From Symsagittifera roscoffensis (Eukaryota > Xenacoelomorpha > Acoela > Convolutidae), in assembly GCF_963678635.1 (NCBI RefSeq), contig NC_087063.1, forward strand, positions 23,444,701 to 23,508,700: 64,000 nt of DNA. The letters are read 5' to 3'. Shown here in pieces: positions 12,101 to 27,100 of the stretch. The translations under genes and the position numbers were made by a program. Every line of letters begins with the position of its first letter. The stretch's first letter is position 1. The notes beneath the pieces were generated by a model, which was given only the letters and a program-made list of their open reading frames with translations, searched no databases and was not told the DNA's origin.

Positions 12101-15100
12101 AAAACACCCCAATACATAGCTCCTCTCCATTCCAACAAAAATGCTCTTTGGTTTTTCACTTTACGACTGTAAAACTATTTGGTTTTACAAGCTAAACATT
12201 ATGCATATTGGAGAGCATGCCAATCAAGCAAAAGTGGCCAAATGTTTTATTAAATTTAGCTGCTGGGAGCTACTACATACTCACTTTCACTAAGAAAACA
12301 ACTATCATACGTGAACCAGAAGCCAACATTTTAACAGAAAAATAAAGCCGACATTTTATTGAGTAAAACAGTATTTACCAATATTTTTGAGCATTTTGCG
12401 TACAAAGCATGCGGCGAGTACATTTCTGTCCTGACAGTACATATTAACAGGCAGTTGGATCCCATCTTCTATGTGAAGAAATGATTTCTGTTGTGACTGG
12501 GACTCCTTTTTGTGAGATCTCTGAGAGGCAGGCAGAGACACTATTGGGTCGGAGTCTGAGGTCGGCTGGTACAGGAACTCCATCTGAAGCGACAGTTGAA
12601 ATGATAAAACGGAGTTGAAAGTTCATTGTTGCACCAAAAAAAAAATATTTCAATCTAGTTTAATTAACCCTTACTAGCGCATGACTCGAGCCTACGGTGC
12701 TTCAAATAGATCGTTGAACGTAAAAGAGCTTCTTAAAACATGTATTAAAACTGCGATATTTAAAGCAACCGTGAAGATAAATTGGTCTTATCTATCAGGG
12801 GTTTCTATTTCATAAAAAACGCCATATCTGGAAAACCAATCTGATTTGAGCAGAATGCATCCTGACAGAACCCCACCATAAGGGTTCAGAATTTCAAGAT
12901 CGGTTAGTTTTTTTTAATTCAAGTTTGTTTTAAAAAATGAAAAAATCATAAGACTCTCCACATCTCGGAAATCAAAAGGGTTTGAGCACTCATACTAAGA
13001 GGGGAGATTTGCAACACCGGTATGTAATTGACAGGACCCTGCCTTAGGGTTGAGAATTTGAAGTTCTGTTAGTTTTTTTATATAACTGGTTTAGAAAAAA
13101 AAATTATAAAAACGCCACATCTCGGAAACCAAAATATAATGATCAGTCACACTTTGATGAAAAATTGCAACTCCTCAGAGTACCCTGAAAGCACACCAAG
13201 ATAAGGTTGAGAATTTTGAGTTCCGTTAACTTTTTTCATATCTAAGTTTTTTGAAACAAGAGAATGAATCATAAAAAACTCCGTATCATGAAAACCAGAT
13301 TGAGTCGAGCAGTGGTATTTAGACTCCAGCTTTGCAATCCCTGATCGTACCCTGAGAGCACTCCGCTATAGGGTTTAGAATTTTAAGTTCGGTTAGATTT
13401 TTATCTAAGTTTTTTGAAAAAAAAAAATATATATTGAAAAAATCATCAGAAAATCTCGACAACCAAAAGAATTTGAGCAGTCACTTTTGGAATCCAAATT
13501 TGCACCTCCTGGGTATATTCTGACAGCGCCCCACTATAGGGTTAAAAATTTAAACCAAGTTTTTTAAGAAACAAATGAAAAAATCATAAAAGAAAGTGAT
13601 ATCTCGAAAACAAACACTATTTGAGCAGTCATACTTGAACGCCACATTTGCAACCACTGAGTATATCCTGACCGTATCGCATTATAGTGTTGAAAATTTC
13701 AAGTTCGGTTAGTTTTATCATTTCTAAATTGAGAAAAAAATTGCAAAAAAAAAACAAAAAGACGCCATATCTCGAAAACCAAAACAATTTGAGCAGTCAT
13801 ACTTGGACGCCAGATTTACAACCCCTGAGTATACCTTGACAGCACCCCATTTTAGGGCTGAGGGTTCAAGTATCATTTCTAAATTTTTTTTCTTTATATT
13901 TTTTCATTTATAAATTCACTTCGTTTTTCATTTCTAAATTTTTTGAAAAAAAAATTGCAAAAAAACCATAAAAAAACGCCATATCTCGAAAATCAAAATT
14001 TTTTGGGCAGTCAAACTTGGACGCCAGATTTGAAACCCCAGGGTGTACTCTGACATCACCCCACTATAGAGTTGAGAACTTGAAATTTGGCTAAATAAAT
14101 CAAGAAACAAAAATTTTGATAGTTTTACGTTGCAAATATAGGAAAAATGGAGAGTTCAAGCATTCGCGCTCCAACAGACTTTAAAACGTCAACTTGAGTG
14201 ATCATTTCAACCCTTGCAATGTTATGCCTTTTTAGCAGACCAATATAGCGACTTCATAGAATGTTCCAAGTGAAATTTCTTAAGTATTACGATATGCGAT
14301 TTAGCTTAAGCATGCAAAATTCGTTCGTGAAGCATGCAAAAAATCATACGTTGAAAAAACTTAAGCATTTCAAGATAGAGAGTTCTTAAATATGTGTCAA
14401 GTGGAACGCCAATTCAAAAATGTATAGACTGAATTTTTCAAATCCAAGTTTTTCTGAAATTGAAAAAAAAAACATAAGAAGTGTCATATCTCGAAAACTA
14501 CAAGGCTTTGAGCAGCAATTTTTGGAGGCAGGACACACAATCTCTCAAAGAATCCTGACGGCACCCAAATACAGTGTTGGGAATATCATTTTTTTGAATT
14601 ACTTTTTAATAAGAGTTTTTTGAAAATTTTTGAAATCACAAAATCGTCGTTATCTCGTAAGCTAAAAGGATTTGTGTACTCATTATTGGAGCCAAAATTC
14701 GCAACTTCTGGGGAACCCTGAGACTATCCCATTATTGGGTTGCTAATTTTAAACTCGCTGACACAAACTATCAGAATTCACTAAAAATTCGAAGAAAAAT
14801 TCTTAACTATTGCGATATATCATATAGCTTAAGCGTGAAAACTTCTTTTGTTAAACATGTTAAAATAATAAATTGAAAAATGCTTACAGGTCCCGAGATA
14901 ATGAGGTCCCGCATTTGAATATATAATAGTTCGATAGAAAATAGATTGACAACGCACTAAGGTATCCATATACTGGTTGAGCTTAGTTTGTCAATTTAGA
15001 TCAAATTTTTAAATGGTACATCGGGTGATTCCATTATTTTTCTTAAGAGCATTTTAAAAAAACAAAATCACGAAGACTCAGCAAATCAAAGTAAAACATA

Positions 15101-18100
15101 GCCAAGACAACTGGAAAAGAGTAACGCAAGAATAAAGAACAAAAAATACTGACAGTTTTTGAAAAAAATATATATATTTCGAATTTCAAAAACATATTTA
15201 CACAGAGGCGAAATTGCACTTCGCATACACAAGCAAATGGCCAACAACGCTACTGGGAAAAACTGAATGAGTAAAAATTTGAGTCTAGAAAATTTCATAA
15301 GTGACGCACGCCAATTATGACGCAATAGCAGTACCAGTCAATTTAAAAAAAATTACCAACTTACTTGCCTCAATTTATAGAGCGGACGTATTGTAACTAG
15401 TATACCAAAAGTTAGATAAAAACATCCGACTCTGCCCTAATATTCGAACCCTCTTATTTTGTTGCGGGTCTCCTTCCCTAAATCTACGCTTCATATTCAT
15501 GATACCTCGAAGCTTACGTGCTATTTGTAATATAATAGTCTGTGTAAATATCCTTAGCATTGGCTGTACTTAATAGCTGGTTATTGATCAAAATGACCAC
15601 TTTCATAATCACTCAAGCTTTGATTGTGTAAAAAATGAACCTTAATATTTACGACTTAGGTTGGAAAAAAGAGAGTTCATTTTATCGCACAAAATTTGCT
15701 TGTGTAATGACCTTAAAGCTCAATTTATCAATTGATAAACTAGGTCAATTGATAAAAATTTTTTATTCCACAAGTAGTTCACGTTTTTTCGCTCCCATTC
15801 TGCTGACGTAATTGGAGAGCGCATTTCACCAAATTTTTTTCAGATGAATTTGAATTACACTCAAAAAGTGCATATATACTTAAGTTTAAGACTTTTTCTT
15901 AACAAAAAAAAAATCATCAAGACCTATAGAAGTGAAAATAACTTCGTTATTTTACAATTAATAAACGTTACAATAAATTGGATTTGAGTTCTGGTCTCAC
16001 CAGAGCTTCTGAGATTACACTTTCTTCACTCTTGACGATTGGTATCAAGATTGGAATGCGGTTTAAATAAGCTATGACAAACATATTTGGTATTCATACT
16101 TAATCTTGTAAAACCACTCGTTAAGCCATAAAATTGATAATCATGTGAGGTGCAGGGAAAAGAAGCCATTCAAAGATTTCATTCAAGGTAAGCAAACCTT
16201 GGTAGAAGGCGTGAGTCTAAACTGCGCTTGGACTTTCCTGAACATGAGCCACTTGTATTTGGCCACTACTAGATATCTACTGGTGAAGTGACAGTACACC
16301 TCTGTCGTCTTCACAGGCACTGTTGGTCGAGCAGAATGGGAGTCTCCTGCTTCCTCTCCTGCTGATGATGCTATTGAAGTTGAGGTCAGATCTGTGAGGG
16401 ATGACGAGATCAAAGCGGCCTTGAAATAAGTGTAGGAACTTCGCGAGGAGTCACAAATCGAATCCACTTTGGACTTCTCGTCGTCTAAAAAAAACGAATC
16501 TCAATTTGTATAAAATGAATAGAATGATATTTTAAAACAGATTTTCTGAAGAAGAATTCAAAAACTAACTCCATCTTATCTATCAAAGATTTGAAAAAAA
16601 TATATATATGGGAAAAGATTTGAAATTGTTTAAAAAGCATTATTTATTATTTTTTGAAAAACAATTGATGAAACTAGAAATCAAATTTCCTTCAATTTGA
16701 CTAACCGTTTAGAAAAATAATCTGGAATAACCCGTTCTGAATGACATGCTTCTGAAACTTGACTGTGATTCTGAAGCAACCTGCTTGTTGAAGGAGGATG
16801 TTGAGTGTGCAACAGCCTGGCTTTTCACACTTCGATATGTAGAACACAGGCGAAAACTCTTCGCCACTAGAAGGGTCATCTGTATCAGTCTAAAGAAAAT
16901 ATATTTTAGATTAATTATCAAAACTGTAAAAATAATCTCTAAATAAAAAACGCCCGGTCAGATTATTGAAATTAATTCGTTAGAGGTTATTAAAAGCTTT
17001 GTTACATACAAACAACTGTAGTGCAGCAAAAATAATTTGAAAAATTTAGAAACAAATCTGAGATATTCCAGTAAGTTCTGGAGATTTTTTAAAATCCAAG
17101 CTTTTTTCTCAGATATTTAATTTTCCGATATCTTCATTGTCCAAAATATTATGCACAAGACATAATAATCGTATTTTCACCGCATGTTACGAACACGAGT
17201 TGTTAGGTATTGAAAACCGCGAGGAGACAATCCGTCGCGAGCAACAAATGGTCGAAAGCGACAATTGGCACCACGCTTAAAAACTAATTCGTGGATTATA
17301 TAAAAAGGCGCAAACTTTCAATCTGAATCGCCACAACAATTTAACAAACAAATCCAGTTGGCAAAGCGCGAACAGACCGTGTATATTTTTGTGCCACCAT
17401 CGCAGATAAATTTGTCAGCATATCCGAAGAGCGTGGTCACCACGTAGCGTCGTAAAGGGAAGCAGTCAATAAGCGAGTACACATTTTTGACAGCAAAGAG
17501 AATTACAGTTTTGATTTTCATTTTGTTTTGACATGTTGAAAAGACCTGACAATAGTCACGAAAACATCCATCTAACCCTCTTATGAAGAATTATATAATT
17601 AAAAACTTGGGTATGTACTGAAGCGTGCTATCAAGCAAAGAAGAAGAAAAAACACCATAGCCCCTCACGATCAATTACGCCGAAAATACTGGGATACTAA
17701 CGTTAAAACAGTTTTATACAAGTCACTATCTAAAGCGGTTCAACGTCAAAGAGCTACTGAATCTACTACCGCTCAATAAAAGAAAATTGCAGCGTCTTTA
17801 GAGTTAACTACACCCCAAGGAGCAACAACTTCTTCATGTCTGATTTGGTTTCGGAAGACGAGGAACGAATGCTGATCTTTTCCAAACTTCACAAATGAGG
17901 TCGCGATAACGAGCAAACAGTTCCAATTTTTCTTCCTTCTTCAAAAAATGCAAAGCAAAGATCCGACCTTACGGAAAATCAGATCATCGTATATTATTGA
18001 AAGGCATCAAAAACGATATTCAGAAAATCTTTAAATGAGTCGTTTCTATGGCAAACATCCGATATGTCAAACATCAGCTGTCAAACATCCGTAATAATAT

Positions 18101-21100
18101 AATATTTACGTAATATATGACGTAAGAATATCAAACAAGACATAGTTCAATAAGCCGTTCCAATTTTTTCGACTCTCGGTTTAGGTTGCCGATAGGAGCG
18201 CTACGCGCACGTCGCCTTTAACCAGCTCTAAACTTCATACAGAAAATTACCTTCTCTTGGCAACATGACAACACGTTTATGCGACTGCGGCGGTCTCTTT
18301 GATTTCAAGCAATAGAGCATCTTTTAGGTGAGCGGTATAAATCTGATCTTAGCCATACTTTTTGAATAATGTCTGATATTTGCCCTAGTAAAGCAGTTTT
18401 TCAGATGTTTGCAACAGTTTTTGGTTTTTCAGATGTTTGACATATCGGATCTTTGCACGGTTCCCAGGATTGGCACCAGTTTATCGACAAGATTAAAGAA
18501 ACCGCGTGCTTGGACTTCTTTGATGCATGGAAACTTAGGACAAAAGCAAAGGGGTTTTTCTTAGATAACGTTAAACTATTTTGAGTCAACTTGGTTAGCC
18601 ACGAAAAGGCTGAGATAGGACAATTCCCGATTTTCATGTGAAATCGATTCAAAACAGGAGACAACAAACAAACATTTTGGTTGATGGATGGCACACGTAC
18701 TTCAAGATTGGAATCGGATGCGCCCACCCTATCATTCATATTTTGATAGTTCCGTAGAAAAAAAAGCATATCACAGAACAAACACGCACGAATACTGCCA
18801 GAGAAAAGGCCGTCAAAGTTTCAAAATACCATTACGAGGCCAAACTGTGCACTGCATAGGCGCACAATTTTGTTGTCTGTATGTTCCTGGATTCCATAGT
18901 TTATGTTCCTGGATTCCATAGACAAACCTTTAAACATGTTCCAAAATGTCAGTGGATTCCACTTACAAAACTTCCGTGGATTCCGCGTACAAATACCTGT
19001 AACGTAAGTTTTATCGGCACATTTGTTTTGTTGCGGATTCCGCAACAAGCAAATATAGCTAGTCGTTCTGGATTCCGCAACTGTAAGCGGATTCCGCAAA
19101 CTGTGAGTGGATTCAGATTTTGTCTTTTACTGAACTTGTATATGAACAATTAAAAGCTAGAGCTGGAATTCTTATCTATAGCAATGCGGAATTTATAGGC
19201 AAGGATTTAACCATTGTCAGCGGAATCCACAAACAAATATCAAAACATTTGTTAACTAAATTGGTGGAAGTTAGCTTTAGTATTTTGGGAACACAACACC
19301 GAATAAGTTCAATTTTTTGGAGTTATTGAGTTGAGAGTGTATGGAAATACAAAACTCAGCATATCGCCAATGTAGGTCAGTATTTGGGATTGCGTCAATC
19401 CCAAATACTAATTTTGGAAGCATAACGCCGAATAAATTCAATATTTGTAGTCATTGGGTTGAGATTGTATGGAAACACAACACACAGCATATCGCCAATT
19501 TAGGTCAGTTTTTGGACGCTTAACTGATTTTGGACGCTTAACGCCGAATAAATTCAATATTTGTGATCCATGGCTTCAGAGTGTTTGGAAACACAACGCA
19601 CAGCATATCGCCGACTTAGGTCAGTATTTGGGATTGCATCAGTATTTGGGATCGAAGTTCAGATCGAAGTAGGTCAGTATTTGGGATCGGTAGGTCAGTA
19701 TTTAGGATCGAAGCTGAGATCGAAGTTGACAGGATTTGAGATCGAAGTTGGGTTGACAGAAACTGATATCAAACGTTTCAACTGGTAGTTGATCAATGTA
19801 GTAATTGAGATTGAGTTTTCTAGTGACCAGTAATTAAAAGATATAAATTTGAACGCTATACTACACATATACATATTGCGGATTCCAGTTACATTTTGCG
19901 GATTCCACTTACACGTCGCGGATTCCGCTTACAGTTGCGGAATCCGCAACAGCTCAATTTAACTACACAAATGTTTTATTTGTGGATTCCACAAACTGTT
20001 CTGGATTCGGCAAACGCGGTTGCGGATTCCGCAAAATTGCCTAATTTCGGAGCGATTTTGAGCGATACAGTGTTTTAGGTATTTGTTTGTGAAATCCAAA
20101 ACAGCGAAAAGATCAAAGAAAAGTAGCTTTTTCTAATGTTATATGAATCGCAACCTGTGACCAATTTTGGCCAGGACATTGAAAACTGAATATACAAGAT
20201 AAGCTATAAGCATTTCCATGACATTTTGACAACGATGATCGAATCATGTGTAATAAGCTACCTGTTGGGCAGTGACCTGGAACTCGACGTCCATCTGGAG
20301 AGGGATTGGCTCGTAGTTGGAACACACATTGTCCAGTCTGTCTCTCAGCTCCACTTCGCACACAACTTCACTGAGAAGTTCAGCCAACACGACCGAACAG
20401 TCGTCAGTCCTCCTCACATTGCCACAACACACTTCACCTGAATACATATATTTAGCAACTGCAATAGGGGCACATGTGAACAAAAAACTAAATGATGAAG
20501 ACAATTTAGAGGCAATAAAAGTCAATTAATTGATGTTCTAAAACTTTTCGATTTAAAATCAAACCAAGGAACCAAGGAAACTGAATAAATGAATATTCCA
20601 ATACAAAAAAAAAATAAACAACTTTCAATTTGTCAAATTTAGATAACCGACGAAAACTAAATAAACGGAAAAAAGACCAAAACTTTACGTTCAGTTATCA
20701 GCAAAGCTTCAATTTTGCTTCCGATGTCTAAACATGATTGGATGATAAACTATAGTTCTTGTTATTAATGAACGTTACATACCTGGCACTACCTGTAGCG
20801 TATGAGGTCTGCTGCCATTGATGTTGTGTCTGTTAACTAGCACTGTGATTGAGTATTCTCCTGCCCTTTTGGGTCGGAATGAGTATCGAATAACGTTGGT
20901 GAATCCCTCCGGAGCAAGTTCCTGCACGAATCGCACGTGCTCGCCTGAAGCAAGCGTCAATTAAAAGTCATATTTTCTGTTTAAAAGTTTTATCATAAAA
21001 TTTGACAATCGAAGAAACATAGACAACGGACAGTTGCAGAAAAGTCAATGAACGCATAGATACAGAAAAAAAATTCGGACACTTTTGCTCTTCGATAGCG

Positions 21101-24100
21101 GAGCTTGCCTTCCTTTTAACACAGCAAAGGAAGTGAAATTAAAAAGAATTTAAAAATCAAACTGCGAAAAGTCAAATTTGAGCGTGAACAAATTATAAGA
21201 CTTTTTCCTGAAAAAAAAACGAACCAAAAAATCAGATCAAGAAATTTGCATAAATTGCAAAATTATAAATTATCTGAGCAGACACGTTAACCGAAAAACA
21301 ATTGTTTTCACAAAAAACTTTCAAATCTCAAAAAGATTTTCAAGTCCACCCTCAAAACATTTAGACAACGACTCGAAATGCTACCGCTAAGCCGATATAA
21401 TATCGCAAGGGTAATTATTCGAATGACACTTCAAGCTTGAACTTATTGTTCCTATCATTGAAAATGGGGAGGAACTTTGCATTCGGGTGTGTTTTAGTTT
21501 TTTGTTTTCCACGCAAAATCAGCTAACACAAATAATCATCAGACAAGGTTGAGTGATATATCATATTAAAGCCCTTTCAGTCGTGATTTGAACGATCTTA
21601 AAAATTTTCAAATTTTTTTTCACTGTGTCGAGAAAAACCGGTTTGAAATTTTTGATTTTTGGTCTAAATTCGAGCTAATTAGTAAGGTAATTATTAATTG
21701 CAATAGCTTATTTAAGCTTAACTTAAGCAGTGAAAACTTAGTTTTACTCAAGTAATTTTTGATTTTTGGTCTAAATTCGAGCTAATTAGTAAGGTAATTA
21801 TTAATTGCAATAGCTTATTTAAGCTTAACTTAAGCCGTGAAAACTTAGTTTTACTCAAGTAAAGTTAGTTTTTGGAGTTTTTTAGCGCATTTTTAGGAAT
21901 CAAAAACTTGAAAATTCAAAAAAAATTGGAATGTTTTTGAAAAATTTCTGAAATGTTTTTGAACTTTTTTTTTTTCGTTTTTCTAGTCATTGTTCTCCAA
22001 ACACTGCTTTCCAATTGACCTATTTCACTATGACTCTTAATTAGGCCTAAGTTCTATTTTTTCGTTCAGATTTTTTTATCACAACATGCAGAAAAAACGA
22101 CATTGGAGAAAACATTTTTGTATTTTCTTAAGACTGTGGTCGGAACACTGTGCTACTTGCACAGTAGCTGACTATCCTTGTTTTTAATGTAACTGAACTG
22201 ACAGCAGCTTCAACAAATTATGTAATTTTTTTAATGAAGGAAGGATTACCAGTGTCTTGGAACTCGATCAGAACGTTGACTGTTATTCCCGCCGTGCGAA
22301 GTATCTCGGAATCGCTTCTAGCGAGCGTCTTTGCTTTGCTATCGTATGTTGTGTATGTTGCCAGAGGGTCCTCCGAAATAGGCGACTGGTTGCGATCGTC
22401 TTCGTTTTCTTCTTCAGACCCCACAAGACGTTCCTGTTCCAGAACCAGTTCACTGTCTGGCTCCAATTCCAAGTTTAACGGCTTGCGATTTCCTTTAAAT
22501 AGCTATAAAAAAACGAAATTAATGTGCAAAATTATTTTTTGATTTTAACTATCAACTGCGAAGAATGAGCTGTTAATAAACAGTGATCTAAGACCAAACT
22601 GACGCAATTTTTCAGGAGGTCGCCAGCTGATCTGAAAACTAACTAATGATGATAATTTATACATAAACCAGTAACGGATTTAGTTCCTCTCCCTCGGGAA
22701 ATTGACAGGCTACAACAATTTTTGGTTCAAAAAATCACCTAAAAATTTGTTTCACTCGCTGAAAACTTTGGAAAAATTGGATCAACTAGTATTTTAAAAG
22801 AGTTGAAAAATCAATTCGATCGGGAAAAAATCTTTCATACCTGTATCTGAGTTTTAAAAAAATTCCCTAGACAATTTCTAAACTTGTAATTGTAATTTCT
22901 GAGGCTTGTAATTGCAAGAATAGTGACAGGATGTTGAATAAGAACCCAGATATTAATTATCAGAAAATGAGCAAAAATACCACAATATAAAAAGCTGAAA
23001 ATATGTATTGTTTAATGATGGAAACAATTTGATGTAACATTCGCCCAAACATTACACAGTGACGGAACGTAGAAAAAGCACCTAGTGACGACTGGCAAGC
23101 GTCAGTTACCTTAATTCTACTCGTTTTTCACCGTCTACACCTAGCCAGTCTGTTTAGGGCTAAGTAAAAAGTTACCATTTTTAGGCCATCCGTCAAACGA
23201 CTTTTGATCAGCTTTCGTTACATGCGAAAACAACCACATAGCTGGGTCTCGCATCCCCAGACTACGTGTTTACCATTAAAAACACGGCTCGAAGTCCATT
23301 ATTTACTATGTTTTTAGTGACAGTTATATACTAAATCCATTGCGGATGGATTGACTTTTCCTTCTCTCTAGCTACTCATGCTCTGAAATACTATGTAAAA
23401 TCGGAATTAATTCAACTATTCAGGGCATCACAGCCAGCTAAAAAGTACGTTTAATAGTTTCACACAGTCTCTGATAGTCTCTGGGCACCGGGCCTCCAAT
23501 TCCGTTTTCCCTCAGAGATAAAGTCGTTATCCCCTCAATCTCGTGGTACGGGAGGGTACGGAATCGCTCCGACTGTCCCACTGAAGCCTCCTTTCTTCTT
23601 ATCTGCTTCATCTAAGCGTCTTATCGTGTCTTGTTATCACGATAAGACACTCCGTTTCTTCTCTATTTTTCACAACTATTCGTCTTATTTTCTCGGCGTC
23701 TCTGTTTCAACTGTCTTTATTCTATTTTTTCGTTCAAAATGGCCGTTCCCGCATTTCTCAGAAATGCTCTGATTCGAATCGAAAATTTAAAAATTCTTGA
23801 ATATTCCGACCCTCCTTTTCATTGCCAATCTGATGCCAACGCCTTTATTGTTCTTTTTCTAGTGCGTCGGCGGGTTCGACTGTGCCAATCCGGGGGAATG
23901 GCACATGAATTATCGTAAGAATCTTTCATATATTTTTTTCCCTACCAACAAGCCCGTTTGAGATAGGTCAAAACAAGAACCAGGTAGATGCCCTGGAAAT
24001 TAAAAGTCGTCGCTCCAAAAGACACTGGGAAGTGATAGTTCAGACTTGTGTAGAAAGTGGGCTTCAATTTGCCGCTGCTGTAAGGCCGTGGCAAAAAAGG

Positions 24101-27100
24101 GAAATGACAAAACTCCAACAATGGATAGACAAGAGATACAGATACGTATGGAGTCAAAAAAAACCCACTGAAAACAAGGCAAAAGTCGGACAACAACAAG
24201 CAAGATCTGAGGAACGTGATGGGAACAAATCCATCTACTAGAAAATCGAGAAACACAGCCTCTGACGGATCGGTCACGTACTCAGGATGGATAACACGCG
24301 ATCCACCAAAATTGCAGTCCTCCGATGCCCCCGGCCATGCAAACTATAAAACGATAAAGAAGGAAGACCGACAACACAATACAATACTGGCGAACAGTAG
24401 TCAGAGAATCGACGATCAGATAGAACTGTGGAGAGCGAAAATGAATGAGAGCAACATATAAACAAATGGTAACAAGACAGGGGCAACAAAAACACAATAT
24501 ACCAGATCCGTTAAACAGAAACCAAAGTGTTAGAGAAAAAAATCTCTTACACGTAGATTTTGCCAAAAAGAATGCAAACACGTTGGTGGAATGGGAATCT
24601 ACATCAAAAGAATACATGCATCTCAGAAAACCGCCAACAACTTCAGCTGCATAAACTGCCTCCGCGCATTTAAAACAGAACAAACAATGAAAACTCACAC
24701 AAAACATGTTGGTCGACGAAAGGAACGTAGAACTTAGCACGCCAGAGAAAGAATTGCTCTGATTTCTTACCATCCACAAAAAAAATCCAGCAAGGACAAA
24801 TCAAAGCAAAAATACCTCTTGTCCGAAATGCGAGATACCGTTGGCAACCGAAATGCGAGATACCGAGATCAGCATAGAATGGAGACCACAAAGAGGGCCC
24901 GAGCTTACTAATTCCTTTCACGATTTACAACCAGCTGCCAATTCGAGCAGAGAAAATCAGAAGAGGCAAAACCGGAGGGATCGAATTAAAATGGATACTT
25001 GGGAATTTTCTCATGGAACCGAAAAAAGAAACGAAAATTGAAGAAAGTAATAGCAGAGAGCACACATGGAGTTTGATGACGACAGAACAATTCTTGAAAA
25101 GTTCCAGAAAAGGAGAAAGACGAGAGAAATTACCAAACAAACAATTAGCCTATTGGTAGAAGAACAAACGACAAGTAGGAGGAAAGCATATTTTTTGGCT
25201 CGAAGAAATAAGACGATAATCCATTTTGAGGTGTATTGCTGTGAGAAGCTGTAGACCTAAAGAAAAGAAAACGAATAGCAATGGTAGCATGGTTCAAAAA
25301 CGAGAAACGATTAATGATACACAACTTAAAAAATTAACCCAAGCTAGAGTAGTAAAAAAAATTAATGGAAAGTATTAATCTTTACAATTGTTTTGCTCAG
25401 ATCTTTAAGAAATGGAAAAAAAAACAACCTCAGAAAACAGTGAATAAGAGCTACCACTACACGAAGTTTTTAATATAAACATGTGCTGAAAAATGCAAGA
25501 AAAACACAAGTTATTGTAGAATATCTGGAATTATTGTAACGTTAAATCGATGAGAACGAACGCTGAAAAAAGGAGCTTGAGAAGGCTTGGGCACGAAATA
25601 AGAGCTAGAAACAACAATGACAAAAAAAGTTATATTCGGTCGGGCAAAAACGACGGAGGAAATATAATGAAACAAGAAAAGGACAAGAACACGCCTACTG
25701 GATAAATCACAATGTTACCAAATTAGTCTGAAAGTCCAAATGAATGACATTACATTGTTGAAGAACATGAGTAGGTAATGCCAAAAAAACACAAATTTGG
25801 AACACGAGACAATTTAAATAACACAGAAAATGACAGAGTTCATTGCCTTACGAAATATAGCTGTCATCGTGTTCTCAGAAACTCAATTATTGTATATGAA
25901 CTTGCAAACGAAATCACTCACTAGGATGTCGAAGTAGTGGTTGTCGCCAGCTACGGCCTCGTCAACTGAGCCCCATTGCAACTCACTTTTCGTCTCGTCG
26001 AAGAACTCTCCTCGCAGGTGATCCAGCAGCCCATACTGCCGACTGAAGTAGAAACAGTGGACCGTTTTATCATCAAAATGTTGCATTGGTTCAAGTGATG
26101 ATTAAGGATTTTCGACTCTGTTTTCAAAGAAGTGTCCGACTTTCCGAGCGAACTATTACACACGTCTGAGATCGAAACTGCGCCCTTGCTATTTAAAGTC
26201 ACATACCAACCACGGAAGCTTATTAGTAGAAAGAAGATTAAACCCTAGCCACAAATAAGGCAGAGAACAAATGCTATGCAATTTCAAATGCTACAGTGAA
26301 ATTTCCAAAAAAAGTGAGCACTTTTAGTAAACACTTTTATTTGCGAGTTAGGTTATAAGAAAAGGTTCTTAATAACACACTAAGCTGAGGCTAGTGTAAT
26401 GAAACCCTTAGAGAGGCGGTGATGCGGGTAGTGGTGCAAAACGCCATTCGATCAAAATATCAGAGAATCAAGGACCACCCTAAAATCCGAGAATTTCGAC
26501 GCCTAGTGTCGTTGTCGAGGTCTAGTTTTTATGAGATATTTCTTCAAATTATAGAATTTAACTTGCGTCAAATCGGAGCATCTCATCATTTTCAATTCAA
26601 AAATTTGCAAAGACTGTTCAAAATCCTAACAAAAAAGCCAGTTCATTGTCAAACTGAAACAAGTTGCAAAGTATTTAACAAAAACTGAGTGCAAAGCTTG
26701 AGTCATACTTTTCACTCGCTTTTTATTAAATATTCTTAAATTTTTGCAGTTTTCCAAAAAATTTGGTTTTTCAATTTTCCAAAATCAATAAACCCCACAA
26801 AAGGCTAAGTAAAAGCTTCTGAACATTTTTCTTGCCTAAACTTGAGACAAGTAAACGTAAACCACCCACAAACTTGAGACACAAAAAAAATTGGGACAAA
26901 AATCGTGAAACCCAAATTTTTTTTAAAAGGCTCACTTCGCGAGGCAAAGAATTTATAGTAAACTTTGAACTTACACAAAATCTTCTAGAATTTGATCAAA
27001 AATACAAAGATCGCGCATAGATGAATCTGCGCGTAACTGAATTGGCATGATAACGTTATATAACATGCATGGTAAACTTCTTCCAGTAAAAATGATAATT

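Noticed and set aside
18401-18781. 126-codon minus-strand frame
   Set aside because: It is antisense to the coding-like plus-strand stretches and has no recognisable motif.
24282-24779. 165-codon minus-strand frame
   Set aside because: It is antisense to the LINE relic; the plus strand carries the recognisable motifs.
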